Assembly: GCF_033958435.1 (NCBI RefSeq)
Contig: NC_134161.1
Span: 8,060,001 to 8,124,000 of the forward strand
Length of the DNA stretch: 64,000 nucleotides
Direction: 5' to 3'
From: Carettochelys insculpta
Taxonomy: Eukaryota; Chordata; Testudines; Carettochelyidae
Shown here: positions 11,974 through 23,015 of the stretch, in pieces
How positions within the stretch are numbered: position 1 is the stretch's first letter
Layout of the letters: every line of letters starts with the position of its first letter
Position numbers and translations under genes: made by a program
Notes under the pieces: generated by a model
The model's database searches: none
Seen by the model: the letters and a program-made list of their open reading frames with translations, nothing else
What the model was told of the DNA's origin: nothing

Positions 11974-12050
11974 AATCATAGAGTCATAGAATTCTAGGGC
12001 TGGAAGGGACCTCACGAGGTCATCGAGTCCAGCCCCCTGCCTAAAGCTAA
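11974..12050 (-). mobile_element. CR1 LINE 3' terminus (antisense)
   Basis: It begins with the antisense ATCATAGA/TCATAGAAT tandem that marks the CR1 3' tail, then 'ctagggctggaagggacctc', 'gaggtcat', 'gagtccagccccctgcc'. Only the last ~75 bp of the element are present. Confidence 0.9.
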
Positions 12051-13480
12051 AGGCTTGCAAAGCAATCAGAATGATATTCCCATATTGGCCACTGAGTCAT
12101 GCCAACACAGGTGCTCTGAGATCAACGCAGAGCTCAGTTCTCGAACTGAACCTTATGTGTATATGTGTGGGAAGGGGCAGAAAATCCACAGGGAAGCAAA
12201 CCATAGGCCAACTGTAGTCACTCTTGGTTCAGCCCCCACCAGCCTGTGACTCTCAGCTGGCAAAGGCTGAGGGGCAGAATGGTTAATTCTCCCAAGGACA
12301 ACGTTAATGAATTCCGCTTGCACTCTGGAAGCCATGGGGGCTTGGAGAGACAAAAAGAACTTTATCTGAAAATGATGGCTGAATGTCAAATCCGCTGTTG
12401 AAGCCAATTTGGAAGACTGAGTGTGCTAAAAGAATTAAGACTGTTAAATGGAAATCAGTCTGTTTGGAGGAGATGAAATAGGGCTTAAATGAGTGAAATT
12501 ATCAGTGGATTACCCTTGTTAGTGCAGTGCTTTATTTAATAAACCGAGTTTTAATCAGCTGCAGGGATTCCTGATGGAAAGGCAAAGCCCTTTTTTAGGG
12601 GGATGTATGTGGGGTGCATGGCAGAGCTGGACTTGCAGTAATATGGGGAAACGGGTGCGGGGAGGGGGAAATTATCATCTGGGAAGGTTTCACATTTCTA
12701 TGATGGATCCTGTTGGCTGCCTGAAGAGCGGCTTGCTCCCTGTTCCCAGCTTGCTCTCTTCCTCCGTTGGCGGAAGGGAAGTTCGCTGGTAGAGCTGCCA
12801 CTGAGTTAATAGCCTTTATGGGGAAAATTCTCCCTCGTGCCAAGTGCCAATGCAGAGATTGTGCATAATTTAATTCCTCCGGTGGCTCGTAGAGTCAAAG
12901 GCCCCTGGGATCATTGGAAAGCAGAGATGCCAAGGAATGGAAACACCTCCATTTAGAAGGCAAAAACATTGGTCTGACATTGTATCATAATAAGATGGTT
13001 ATTAAGTATTAACCGGTACTAACTAGCCTCTTCCATTAGAGCAGATCTGGTGCAGCAAGAACATCAAAGCAGATATTTTTGCCTAATTTAGCTGGCCACC
13101 AGGGTAAATACAGTTGTCTGTTGCCTTTTTGTCAGTGAGTCAGACCTGTGTGTTTTTATGGTGGGCCGAAAAACATAACTGCTCCTGATGTTTCAGGACC
13201 TCTGCCCCAAAAGGCAGGGCCTAAACCTGTGAGTTGCTAAGTATCCTCAGCTTAAGGAGCTCAGCAAACAGATGGAAATCAACACACAGACTCATAGAAG
13301 GTAGGGGCCCGATTCTGTGATGCGCCAAGTGCCCCAGAGTATCATTGCAGAATGGGGCCCTAGATCGGTATTATTTGTAATGCAGTCACACCTAGAGGTC
13401 CCTGCTGGTGCTTTCTGGATGCACAGACCTATCTTCAAGGAGTTTAAAGTCCAACCCCACAAGGCAGACCAAGGGTAGGA
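12051..13480. other. No recognised feature
   Basis: No repeat family or coding signal was recognised apart from short chance frames. Confidence 0.5.
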
Positions 13481-13489
13481 GGAGAAACA

Positions 13490-13875
13490 GGCACAGAGAG
13501 AGAAATGAGGCAACTCACCAATTGTGAACAAATTGGAAAAAAGTCCAGAAAAATGCAAGAAAAATGGCTAACATGACCTATGAGAGAGGATTGAAATGTC
13601 AGAGTGGTTAAGCACAGGAGTAAATTGCCTAGAGTGGTTGTGAAATCTCCTTCCTTGGAGACTTTTAAGATCTGTTTAGAAAGTCAGAGATGATCCAGGG
13701 TACTTAGTCTTATCATGAGGGCATGGGATTTGGCATGATGACCTCTCGAGCTTCCTTCCAGTCCTATGATTCTATGACTGTTGCTGTGTCTCAGGAGCAG
13801 AGCTGGAGATAAAACCCAGATATTTATAGTCTCCATCCAGCACACGATCAGCCATGCCACACTGCTTCTCTTACA
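13490..13875 (-). repeat. Possible MIR-type SINE split by a CR1 copy
   Basis: The antisense MIR-like words 'gcacagagagagaaatgaggcaactcacc' lie before the CR1 fragment, and 'ggagcagagctggagataaaaccc' with 'catgccacactgcttct' lie after it. The order suits one SINE interrupted by CR1. The match is weak and the junctions are not defined by a duplication. Confidence 0.35.
13560..13780 (+). mobile_element. CR1 LINE, 5'-truncated (old copy)
   Basis: It reads as the CR1 C-terminal coding region plus 3' UTR: 'acctatgagagaggattgaaa', 'aattgcctagagtggttgtgaaatctcc', 'gatgacctctcgag' and 'ttccagtcctatgattctatga' with the octamer-like tail. Deletions have removed the coding frame. Confidence 0.8.
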
Positions 13876-14748
13876 GCACGTTCCCTGGCAGTTTGTCCAG
13901 TGGGTGAGAGGCGGAAACCCCTCAAACGTGGAGATGATCTGTGCAGGGTTGCCAGCCTTGAGTGGTGAGGGCATGTGGACTGCATGGACACTCAGGTGAT
14001 TGTGAAGACAGGAGGACGATTAATAAATTGCTTTCCCAGCTTCTCTCTAGAGGGGAATTCATATGCAGGCAATGGGCAAACTTGTGTTTTGGAGCACAAG
14101 TGCCTCTTTATCTTCCCTGAGAATCAGCTCCTGTGGGCCTCTCTCAATATGAGAGTTCATCTTCCTGGCATGGAAATCAGAGAGACAAACAAACAATGAA
14201 GAACAGATTTGTTTTCTGGTGACTCCACCGCATCAGGTGGAATTGTTCCCGAGCGTTTGTGTGCGCATGCATGCTGAGGATTTGAAACCGTTGGAAATGG
14301 TGCTGAATGCGGGAAGGAAACCAGTGAAGAGAAGATGTGATGGGAAATGCTTTGCCAGACTGAGCTAGTGATTTCAGTGTAGTTTGGATGTCACTTCTTT
14401 GGAATGGATACACAGAAGGCGTGGCATTAGCAGTGGTATCACCTAGGTTTTGGGCTTGTGAGGCACTTGTTCCTGTCAAAGCATACAGGAGGCCCAGCTC
14501 AGAGAAGAAAGTTTAGACCCTCTTGCTTGCACGGGAATCTTCTAGGTAGCTCATTGGAGCGAAATGCTCTGGGATCCTGAGATTTTGCAGCATTCCTCTT
14601 CCTCCACCCCCACCTCCTCCTGACCAGATCTCCCCATCTCCTTTCTCCACTGATGCTTTTATCCCACGAAGGCCCACTTGAAGTCAAATGGAAGAACTTG
14701 CATTCATGTCACAGGCCCTTGGACTGGGTCCTATATTTACCTCTGGAG

Positions 14749-15039
14749 TTGTGTTTCGTAAACTATGTGAGGTGGAACACTGGTGTTCTGAGAAGAACCT
14801 GCAGGTGTGCCACAAGCCTTTGGCAAAATACACCAATGGTCTATCGTTTGTTGTATTAAAACCAGATACCATGTTACTACTTCAGTGCCATGACACCTGA
14901 GTAAATTACTTTTGCTGCATATGTTGCTTTATTTTTTGTTGTTTGTGGGCAATTTTTTAAAGAAAGTTTTCATAGGTGTTCTGCACAAAAAATATTATTT
15001 TTTGCTGTTTTGTGGTCGCAAAAAGTTTAAGATACACCA
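14749..15039. mobile_element. Non-autonomous hAT-like element (uninterrupted copy)
   Basis: The left end TTGTGTTTCGTAAACT and the right end AAAAGTTTAAGATACACCA are inverted repeats. The interior 'gtgccacaagcctttggcaaaatacacc', 'ttaaaaccagata' and 'tttcataggtgttctgca' matches the element at 46874-48032, which is interrupted by CR1. This copy therefore shows the intact arrangement. The flanking octamers agree at 5 of 8 positions. No transposase is encoded. Confidence 0.7.
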
Positions 15040-16856
15040 ACCTGGTGCATGTGGGGCTGGGGCTCTCTTTGATTCCTCCCTACCTCCTTAGTCATCTGCT
15101 CTCCAAGCCCCTTGCTAACCCCCATCCCTCTCCTGTATTCTTCCTGCGCCCTGTTCCTGTGCTACTTCTATTTAGCCAAGGGATTGAAGAGCTTTAATGG
15201 CTTATTCAGGCACTGTTCTAGTTTGCGACCTCTCAGCTAATCCAGCCTGCTCTTCAGTCAAAAGAAACATCAGGATAAAAGGCCTTGCTCTTGGTTAGCT
15301 GGGTTACCCCAAATCTCCTCCACAGAGATTGTTCCCTTTGGCTTCCAAATACTCCTACAAAAGAAACACTGGCATCAGCAACAGCCTTTAAAAATAATTC
15401 TCTGTCCAGGTGGCACCATTTGGCCCAAACGGGAGTGGATGGGCATGATTGACACAGCAGTGAACCTTCTACAGCCCCATCACCATAGTTTGTAGAGCCT
15501 CGCTGTAGTTCCAGCAGTCTGTTGTGTGTCGAGGCCCAGATCCTCAAAGGTTACTTTGGTCCTCTTTGCCTCAATGCATGGCAGGAGCCTACATCTCTTT
15601 GAGGATACGTGCTGAAGATAATTCCCCCCTAGTGATTGTCTAGTGGGCCCTTGGTGTTCCAGTGGCAGGAGCAGGCTACATGAATGGATCCCAGTTGAGG
15701 TTCATGAAGTCAGAAGGATGCTGGAATCATCTGGTCAAGTGTTGATGTCTGGGGACACCAGGCAGAAGCGAGCGTGAAGAGAAGGACTTTATGTTTGCCA
15801 CCTCCCACACTCAATTTCCCGTGATGGAATAGCTAGAAACCAGCCACTATTGTAAAGTTCTGCAGGAACCCATTGGCTGTGATCCGTGAACATCACTCTG
15901 CCCAGGAGCTCCTGCCTGGGTTCATGTCACACCCCATGCTGAAGCAAGGCTGTGGTGAGAACTCAGCATATAACCCAGGTTCCCTGCCAATGGAGCGGGC
16001 AAGGTTTGCAAACCTTTTGCTGAGTCCAGTGGACAACAAAACCTGAAAGACAGCAACAGGAGTCTCTTTGCATTATTCTGTCTCATGCATCCCTTCCCTA
16101 CCCTGTTCCCAGGTGTGGTGTCTGAATTCACCAACATCAACAGAAGGTATTTTTCTCTTGCTTCCTCTTGTTGCTCAGAGCGATTTATAACCAGCAGCTG
16201 CTTGCAGAGGTTGCACGTGTGTTGTGTGTGCGTGTACCACAGCCGTTCCATTCCCCAGTATGTTTCCATTGGCATCCAGTCTGTGCTAACGCTGCTTTTG
16301 AAAAATTTATTTTGTCATCACCACATGGTCCTCCTCCTCCTCACCTCTGTCATTTCCTCACTGATTTGTTAGGCCAACTGTTTTCAGCCGTCCTGCATCC
16401 TCCCATCTCTGAAGGAAAACAGGTTATTTTGTGAGGTGGCTCCTTCATTTAACAGTGGATCTTACCCCATCCCCTGTCCCCAGGGGACTTCGGCAATTGC
16501 AGCCTTCTGGCCTTTAATTTCAGTTCTGTTCTATTAACATCAATTGCACATGGGGTTTTTGGCATGATTGTTTCTGCTGGGGGACTGATGCAATTGGGTG
16601 GAAGTGCTGTTTTTATGCACATAGGGGAATAACATGCACTTAGTCACAAAACAAAGCGGACTTGTCAGAAGCTGTTGCATTGCAAGAGCTTGCAACATCT
16701 GAACAAAGTCAGTCTGCATCCACGTGTGACAGCCATGCCAGGCATTCTGCACCCCAACTGATGCTGGTTCATTGTGGTCCCTGACAGGGTCAACCAAACT
16801 GGTGCAATCTACAATGGCTTTTCGCAAAGCTAGGATTGTTACTACTCCCCCTGCTA
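15040..16856. other. No recognised feature
   Basis: Pyrimidine-rich tracts near 15050-15180 and 16300-16420 but no gene or repeat I recognise. The open frames are short and overlap in several frames. Confidence 0.5.
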
Positions 16857-17027
16857 CTGCTTAACCCTTGTACTCCACATGGAGCATAGGTCATCCACAA
16901 GTCTCCTTCACTTCACTCTGTCTTGGGACATAACCTCTAGCTGGCTCCAGGAGTGTCCCAGTTATTGTCCTTCAGTCACAATACACCTTCTCCATGTTGT
17001 TCGGGGTCTTCCTTTTTTGCATTTGCC
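16857..17027 (-). pseudogene. LINE ORF2 C-terminal fragment (RTE-like or related)
   Basis: The minus-strand frame starting at 17027 reads GKCKKGRPRTTWRR, then after one stop SWSQLEVMSQDRVK, another stop, and RRLVDDLCSMW. The pattern K-G-R-P-R-x-T-W-R-R, then Q-D-R-x-(K/R)-W-R-x-L-V-x-x-L-C, is the characteristic tail after the reverse transcriptase of several non-LTR retrotransposons and of annotated 'endonuclease-reverse transcriptase' proteins. The two in-frame stops, a frame change just upstream and the absence of the RT domain make it a dead fragment. It differs from the CR1 C-terminus seen elsewhere here. Exact clade assignment is inference. Confidence 0.6.
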
Positions 17028-17184
17028 TTGCGGGTTCCACCATGCCTCAAAACGCAGCTCCACAATGTGCTTTTGTTGTTGCCCCCAAGCCGCTGACCCC
17101 AGCAGCAGAGTCGGGTCACACTCTGGGACAGGTGCCTCCTATTTTCATGAATGGGCTCGAGTCGCCAGGAGTGGCATGTCTAAC

Positions 17185-17356
17185 CAGCGTTCCCTGTAAC
17201 CTGAATGCTTGTGTGGCCACTCAGGAGAGATTCAAGTGCCTCCCAGCTGTTTAGCAGAGTGCCCACAGATAGGACTTTGTTTCTACTGGTGGTGCACATT
17301 TGCATATGCCTCGGTGCACATAAAATTATTCTTCACATGAATGAAAAAGAACATTG
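17185..17356 (-). mobile_element. hAT-like MITE family A, copy 5 with 7/8 TSD
   Basis: The left end CAGCGTTCCCTGTAACC and the right end AAAGAACATTG are inverted repeats around the family A body. The flanking octamers TGTCTAAC (17177-17184) and TGTCTGAC (17357-17364) differ only by one transition. Confidence 0.85.
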
Positions 17357-17539
17357 TGTCTGACTTACCAAAGTGGTTCAGTCAAAACAATATTAGTTGA
17401 CCCGCTGCAAAAGCAAAAGGGACAAGCCACTGGGGCTGGATGGAAAACAAGAATTCTGTTCTGTGAAAAATTTCCAGGGTTTGAAATTTCATTGGAATAA
17501 AAATGAAATCTTTGAGAAACTGTCATGAAAAAGAGAGCG

Positions 17540-17705
17540 AGCTTGGTTATTGGAGCATTCACCTGGGATGTGTTTGAATCAGGCAGAGCAGGGGCTTGAA
17601 ACTGGATCTCTCGCATGATTAGGGCACTCGTTGGCCAACAGCGTTTCATGGTTGTGCACCATGCCCTGGTCTGAGACTGGGTAACCCACAGTACTCTTAT
17701 GTCTT
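17540..17705. repeat. Possible tRNA-derived SINE remnant
   Basis: The words 'gcattcacctgggatgtg' and 'gcaggggcttgaaactggatctc' resemble the anticodon-side and B-box-side parts of turtle SINEs with inverted arrangement. The copy is degenerate and its limits are uncertain. Confidence 0.35.
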
Positions 17706-17914
17706 TGTTGGCTTGAAGATCTCCTTGTGTGGGTATTCATGCAAGGCCCTTTCGTTCCAGTGGCAGCATTTGGAGAGCCCATTACGTATGTATATGAATC
17801 AGTCGCAGTGTCTTGTTAGCCATGAGTCAAGCAGCAGGCGGGCAGAATCGCAGGAAAGAGATCTTTGTTGACTATACGAAGCAGTCAGTGTTGCATGTGG
17901 AGGCTGTAGGGCAG

Positions 17915-18000
17915 GCAGGGGTGAGCAAACTTTTTACATCAGGCCTCACTTTTTGTCCCGGCAATTAGCAGGGCCTCCTCAGCCTGTCTAATGTCATCCC
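17915..18000. mobile_element. Truncated hAT terminus
   Basis: CAGGGGTGAGCAAACTTTTT is a classic hAT terminal inverted repeat and is followed by 'acatcaggcctcac'. The matching right terminus is not found nearby, so this is a truncated end. Confidence 0.6.
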
Positions 18001-18189
18001 AACCGACGGAGGTAGAGAACGCACTGTTGCGTTCTGGCGTATGGGATATTCACAGATTGAGCCACAGGCTACCTCAGTCTGACACCTGCTATGGAATGAT
18101 CGTCTCAAATTCAGCTCCAAAAGCACGAACGAAAAACACACGTACGGGGCCTGTTCTTAGCTGCCACGTTTTACTTTACAAAAGAAAAT

Positions 18190-18420
18190 AAAATGAAGTC
18201 AAGAGAATAAAATTTAGCATAAGAGTCTGTCCTGCCAAAGCGCCTGAAGCTGACAGGATGGATGGCCTCATTACAGGCTCCTGTGTAAATACAGACCCTT
18301 TTTTTTTTTTTTTCTTATAACGGGTCTCATTTGCTCAATAGCCCATAATGGCTCCCAAGGAGCAGTTACTGTTTATCAAGTCAGAGCTTCTTTGGCTGCT
18401 TGGCAGGCTGTAGAATTGAT
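18190..18420. other. Unique block, possible conserved non-coding element
   Basis: Non-repetitive AT-rich sequence with 'tgtaaatacag' (forkhead-like) and 'gcccataatggctccc' words around a T(15) run. Nothing here proves function. This is a suggestion based only on composition and absence of repeat signatures. Confidence 0.2.
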
Positions 18421-18564
18421 GGCCTGTACTGGTTATTTTGGGTCAAACTAGGTGCTTTTGCTGGAGACAGCAGAGAGCAGGAGCCATTAAAGCTGTCAGG
18501 CAAAGGTCACTTGGAGATTTATTTTGCGTATACAGATCCTGCGGGTGGGGAAAATCCCTGTTGT

Positions 18565-18740
18565 GTTCAAGAGGCAGAATGGACCAATGGGTAGGACACA
18601 GGAGTGACAGGAAACCTGGGTTCTGTTCATTCTGCCACTGGCTTGCAAACCCCTCTGTGTCTTCTCCCATGCTATGTCCACCTTGTCTATTTAGATTGTA
18701 AGAGGCAGGGACTCTCTCTCTGTTTGTATAATGCCAGGTG
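18565..18740 (+). repeat. MIR-type SINE
   Basis: Sense MIR order: 'gcagaatggaccaatgggtaggacacagg' (head), 'aaacctgggttctgttc', 'ctgccactggc', then a 3' region with 'agattgtaagaggcagggac'. Confidence 0.5.
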
Positions 18741-18831
18741 CATCAGTGTCCTCAGCTCGGCTGGTGTCTCTAGATGGCGTAATTAACAATAATCAATAAC
18801 AATAATTATTAATAGTAATTTACTATTAATA

Positions 18832-19144
18832 CAGGGCAAACCTCTTTAATCCAGAACTCTCTCGACTGGCAACATCTGTAATCTGGCATGATTTTAGTTC
18901 GCTGGACGACCACTTATCATGGGTGTGGCCAAGTTTCCCCCAGTTCCATAAAGTTTGTTTCCAGCCACCAGTCCTGGCTCTAAGTGTTCTGTGCTTTATT
19001 AACTCTAATTTGCCCCCTAAGTGTCATCTGAGAGCCCAGTAAGTAATGGAATGGTTGGGAATGGGCTAGATAATATTGAGCTCCCAGGGTCTGGCAAATC
19101 CTCTCATCCAGCACCAGGGTGCCAGATTAGAGAGTTTCAACCTG
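18832..19144 (+). mobile_element. Tigger/pogo-like DNA transposon, copy 1 (313 bp)
   Basis: Terminal inverted repeats: the left end CAGGGCAAACCTCTTTAATC and the right-end complement CAGGTTGAAACTCTCTAATC. Both ends are flanked by TA, the target of Tc1/mariner-superfamily elements. It contains 'ggcatgattttagttcgctgg' and 'gggtgtggccaagttt', shared with three other copies. The element is non-autonomous and has no transposase frame. Confidence 0.85.
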
Positions 19145-19288
19145 TAACATATCCTGAAAAATTAGTGACAGACTAACCTCCAAAAGGTTCTGAACTTTGG
19201 AAAAGCTGCATGGAAAAACATCCAGCACTGAGTCTTACCTCTCATGCTGCAGCCACTTCCCACTTCCAAGGTAAAGAGCAGGGGTTAT

Positions 19289-19313
19289 TTTTGTTTTTGT
19301 TTTTGTTTTTTTT
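19289..19313. repeat. (GTTTTT)n simple repeat
   Basis: Four near-exact units within a T-rich run. Confidence 0.85.
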
Positions 19314-19809
19314 AACAGCTTAAGGCAGAGCAGGAAGGAGTAGGGAGAATACCTTGACCCCTTCACCACTGAATAGTCCAGTCAAGTTTTGGGGCCCTAG
19401 GGATGAGCCAGTGGGTGGTAGAAATCAAAGTAGTCTGGTATTTTGTGTCATGCTCTCTGGCTTATTTACAAGGACTGTTCAAAGACCTGCAGGAAGAACC
19501 AAGAGTAAAAGGGGACATGTCTCAGCTTACTTCCCCAAGCCTCGTTAGTGAATTCCAGATCAGAAAGCACTCTCTCTTGCTTTTTCCAGGGTCGTGACTT
19601 ACACTGTGCTGACCAGCTGCTATTTGGTGACCTTCCTCTTTTTCTCTGCCTGTCTGTACGCTTCTGTTCTCAGCTGGCATGCACGTGCACGTAACTCAGC
19701 AGAAGTCTTCTGCCCATTCTGTCCTGGGTAGGTTCACAGCCACTTTCTGTGTTAAGTAGGGGAGCTCAAAACTCAACCTGACAGCTGTGAACTATTTAGT
19801 CACACCAAG

Positions 19810-20102
19810 GCTTGTGCTGTACTAGATGGCAAGTCGATTTCAGATACGCAATTCTAGCTTCACCAATTGCATAGCTAGAATCGACTTATCAGCCGTCGAC
19901 TTATCTGGCTGTCTTCACAGAGGGAGGTTGATGGTAGAAACTCTCCCATTGAGCTCTCTTGCTTCTTGTGATATCGAAGAGTACAGAGGTCAACTCCCGA
20001 CGCCAGGTAGTTTATTTTGTGCATCTCTGCCAGGTGTGTGAAACTGAACTCTGGAAAATTGACCCTGACCTGGTCAATCATCTGCACAATGTAGACATAC
20101 TT
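19810..20102. mobile_element. GTCTACAC-end MITE, family B copy 2
   Basis: The interior words 'aagtcgatttcagatacgca', 'tagaatcgacttatc', 'cacagagggaggttgatgg' and 'gatatcgaagagtacagagg' match the antisense of copies at 24644 and 57342. The ends (gctgtactaga / caatgtagacatactt) have decayed and no 3-bp duplication is visible. Confidence 0.65.
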
Positions 20103-20163
20103 CCAGTCTCCAGGCTGCTTCTGAGCCACACATTCACCAGTACCCTCAGCATAACAATCCTGT

Positions 20164-20658
20164 GGGTATCTCTACATGACCCATAAAACAGTGGCACAGC
20201 TATACCATTGTGGTGTAGACTTACATACAGCATTGGAAGGGTTTTCCCATTGCTGCTGTTTATCCACTCCCCATGAGAGGCAATAGTTCAGTGGACAGAT
20301 GAATTCTTCTATCTGTCCAGCAGTGTCTACACAGAGGCTTAGGTTGGCTTAACCATGTCTCTTGGGCAGGCCTACCCTTGGGAGAACAACAGGAGCAATT
20401 ATTCCAGGGTGCAGTGACACAAAAGGGGCTGGAGCGCCCAGCCACTGGCAGCTGGTGCTCTGGGCTCTTTAACACGGCGTGCTCTGGGCATTTGTGAGTG
20501 CTGCCCTCAGCCTTGCCTGGTCCAGGTGCACAGAGTGCCTTCCACTTTGCCCAGGGTCCTGGCAAGGCTGTCGACCCCACTGTTCTTGGGGTGTGAGATT
20601 TGTGCACCTTGGAGGGAGGGAAGCTAGGTTGATCTCCGTTTTAGGTGTAGACCAGGCC
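20164..20658. mobile_element. GTCTACAC-end MITE, family C, carrying a nested hAT
   Basis: Left end 'gggtatctctacat', right end 'gtgtagaccaggcc'. The interior words 'gaattcttctatctgtccagc' and 'cacagaggcttaggttggctt' are recognisable MITE sequence. The interior is split at 20367-20582 by another element. The flanks TGT/TGC agree at 2 of 3 positions. Confidence 0.6.
20367..20582. mobile_element. Small hAT-like element nested in family C MITE
   Basis: It starts CAGGCCTACCCTTGGG and ends ...CGACCCCACTG (complement CAGTGGGGTCG). It is flanked by CTCTTGGG (20359-20366) and TTCTTGGG (20583-20590), an 8 bp duplication with a single transition. The host MITE sequence resumes directly after it. Confidence 0.6.
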
Positions 20659-21170
20659 TGCATCTGCTTGGAACAGCAGGTGGAACTCCAGATAAGTGGA
20701 ATGCAATCACCAGAGTTGGAATCTGTCCACAATACCACGTAAAACACCCTGATCTCTTTCAGAAAGCACCAGGGGATCTTTTAATGGCCCCATGGGTCCA
20801 GGAACCTTAGTTTAAATGTACTGTTTGTTCTTCCTTATTCATCCCCTCTGCAAGCTGGAAGAAATCCAGAATTATTCATGTTGTAAAGGTAGAATCAATG
20901 CTCTGTGCTGAGCTGCCAAAGAAGCAGCCCAGGGTGCAAAGGGAACTGTGAAGCAGAGTTATTTTCTACTCAATTTTTTAAAAAAGCCAACGTTCTCGTG
21001 TGGGTAGCAGAGAACTCCAATATACCAGAGTAGATTCTGGAAGTCATACTGTTCTCTCCTTAATTTGCTAGCATTGAGCTACATCTTTTTCCACACTTAA
21101 AACTGAGTGACGCAAGTACAGATAGTTCACAGTTTTCATCAGTTGAACCTGAAAGCACCAAGCACAAGGG
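20659..21170. other. No recognised feature
   Basis: Unremarkable sequence with an A/T-rich stretch at 20960-21000. Confidence 0.5.
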
Positions 21171-21174
21171 TTCA

Positions 21175-21330
21175 ACAGATTATAGATGGGGGATGCAGCT
21201 GAGGCATGGAAACGTGAAGTGACTTTACCAAGGTCACTCAACAGACCAGTGGCAGATCTGGGAATGGAATCCAGGTCTCATGAGTGCTACTCGTACGCTC
21301 TACCCACTAGATAATGCTGCCTCTTCAATG
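21175..21330 (-). repeat. MIR-type SINE (well preserved)
   Basis: The antisense MIR order is complete: 'gatgcagctgaggcatgg', 'gtgaagtgactttaccaaggtcactcaacag', 'cagtggcagatctgggaatggaa', 'ccaggtctcatgagtgc', 'ctacccactagataatgctgcctct'. Confidence 0.85.
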
Positions 21331-21964
21331 CCTCTCTGCTGAGGGAATTAAATGGTCGTAGATTCTACAGTGAAACTTGTTATTCGGTGGTCATATTTTT
21401 AATGTTCTGAGGAATACAATGGGATCAGTTTTATTGCATTCCCTTCAAAGACTGAATGAAAAATATGCACTTTCAGAAGACCTGGGAAAAGTGTTGCTAA
21501 CTTCCTGGCTAGAACTTTGTTACAGCCAAAACCTTCCATTCCAATTTTGCAGTAGACTCAGTGAATCAAATTCTGCACCCAGGGGCATAAATCCAAAGGG
21601 ATTAGACTGAAGTAAGTCAAATTATGTTTGATTTTCCTACTTTTGGGGATTGGACATTTGGAGTTTTGATTGTCCATAGAACATGTGCATCACTATATAC
21701 CTTTCTTGGCTGTCCTATGGGCCATTTCTGTCCCTATAGTGTTGCTCTGGATATACTGAATGGTAGTGGGAATCTCATAGCCTGTAACTGTTGGAAATAT
21801 CTTCTGAGAGACACAGAGAGAGAGAAGTTGAATGAAGGGAGATCTTCTGTTGAGCCAACTTCTTCTATTGGTGAAAGTGGCAATTTTTCAATCAACACAG
21901 ATCTCTTCTTCGGGACAGAAGTCGGCCGTTCCCACCTTGTTTCTCTTGTAATCTGGAAGCAACC

Positions 21965-22075
21965 TATGTGCATGCGGTGGGTAGAGCAGCGGCTGAAAAT
22001 TGGCAGATTTGGCTTCTCTTCCTGACTCTTGCTTTGCTGAGTTACTTTGTACCTCTGGGCAAGTCACTGGAGGGA
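21965..22075 (+). repeat. MIR-type SINE 5' portion
   Basis: Contains 'gtgggtagagcagcggctg' (tRNA-like head), 'ggcttctcttcctgactcttgctttgc' and 'ctctgggcaagtcactgg' in sense order. Confidence 0.6.
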
Positions 22076-22499
22076 AATTTTGAAGCACATGGAGGTTAAT
22101 CTTGTAAAATGCTCTGCCACCTACTGATTGAAAGAGCAGTGTGTTACTTTATTTGTTTTGCACATCTTGACTGAGGATGAATGTCCTGTGAAAAGTAAAG
22201 AGAGGACCAAACACGTGTTTAGCAAAGGGGCTTTTCTGCCAGTCCCCACACAGCATTCTCTTTCTTTTGGTGAATCTCAGATGTGCTCACGTTTGATTGT
22301 GAGGCTGGAACAATAACTCTAAAACCAATACCTTGGAGGTGGAAAGGTACAATGAGAGAATAGTGAGTGGTCGTTAGTACAGAACTGAATGTAGCAGCTG
22401 CTCAGTTTAGTGACGGGCGCCCAGTTATAGATTTAGCTCACAGGCTTAACTTTGAGCATGTGAGTAATTCCATCTGATTTCAGCATTTTAATCATCAGT

Positions 22500-23015
22500 G
22501 ACTTGAATGCGATCCTGTCAGGGTGTTGACCCCCCACTGGCCTCCAAGGGATTAGTGGAGTCCCAGGGAGGTGGCACAAGAGAGAGCCAATCAGAACGGG
22601 TCTGGGCAGAGCAGCCAGTTAGGGCATGGCAGGTCTGTATAAGAAAAGTTGCATGGCAGAGCACGGTCAGATACTCCTGGGAGTTCAAGGAGGGTATCTG
22701 GGTGTTTAACAAGCAGAAAGCGGCCAGCTGCTGGGTTTGGCAGGTGGAGCCACTGAGGCGTGGGCAAAGAGGGTGCTGGGGAAGTGTCCCAGTACTTGGG
22801 ACAGTTGGACAGCAGCACTCACCTTCAGAAGAGAGGAGCACGGATCGTGGCATGGGCATAGGTCTGTCTCATGAAGAGGCTGCTGCAGTTCTTGGAGTGA
22901 CATGGGTCCAGGAGCAGAACCGATGGCCAGACTAGGCACCAGTGGGAGAGGGTGTACGGCCCTCTGAAGCTAATTCCCAAGGCAAGCAGCAGAGGTCACC
23001 AGCATGGTGAGTGGA
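22500..23015 (+). repeat. LTR-like or promoter-bearing retroelement remnant
   Basis: A CCAAT box (GAGCCAATCAG, near 22584-22594) is followed ~45 bp later by a TATA-like GTATAAGAAA (22637-22646), then G/A-rich sequence with 'ggtcaccagcatggtgagtgg'. This pairing is typical of LTR U3/R regions, and I recall similar sequence as interspersed in turtles. Two long overlapping open frames (142 codons on +, 113 on -) lie across it without recognisable domains and are taken as by-products of composition. No paired LTR, primer-binding site or gag/pol is visible. Confidence 0.35.

Noticed and set aside
22507..22935. 142-codon plus-strand open frame
   Set aside because: It overlaps minus-strand frames of 113, 75 and 77 codons in the same GC-rich, repeat-like block and has no domain. 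Low stop frequency explains it.
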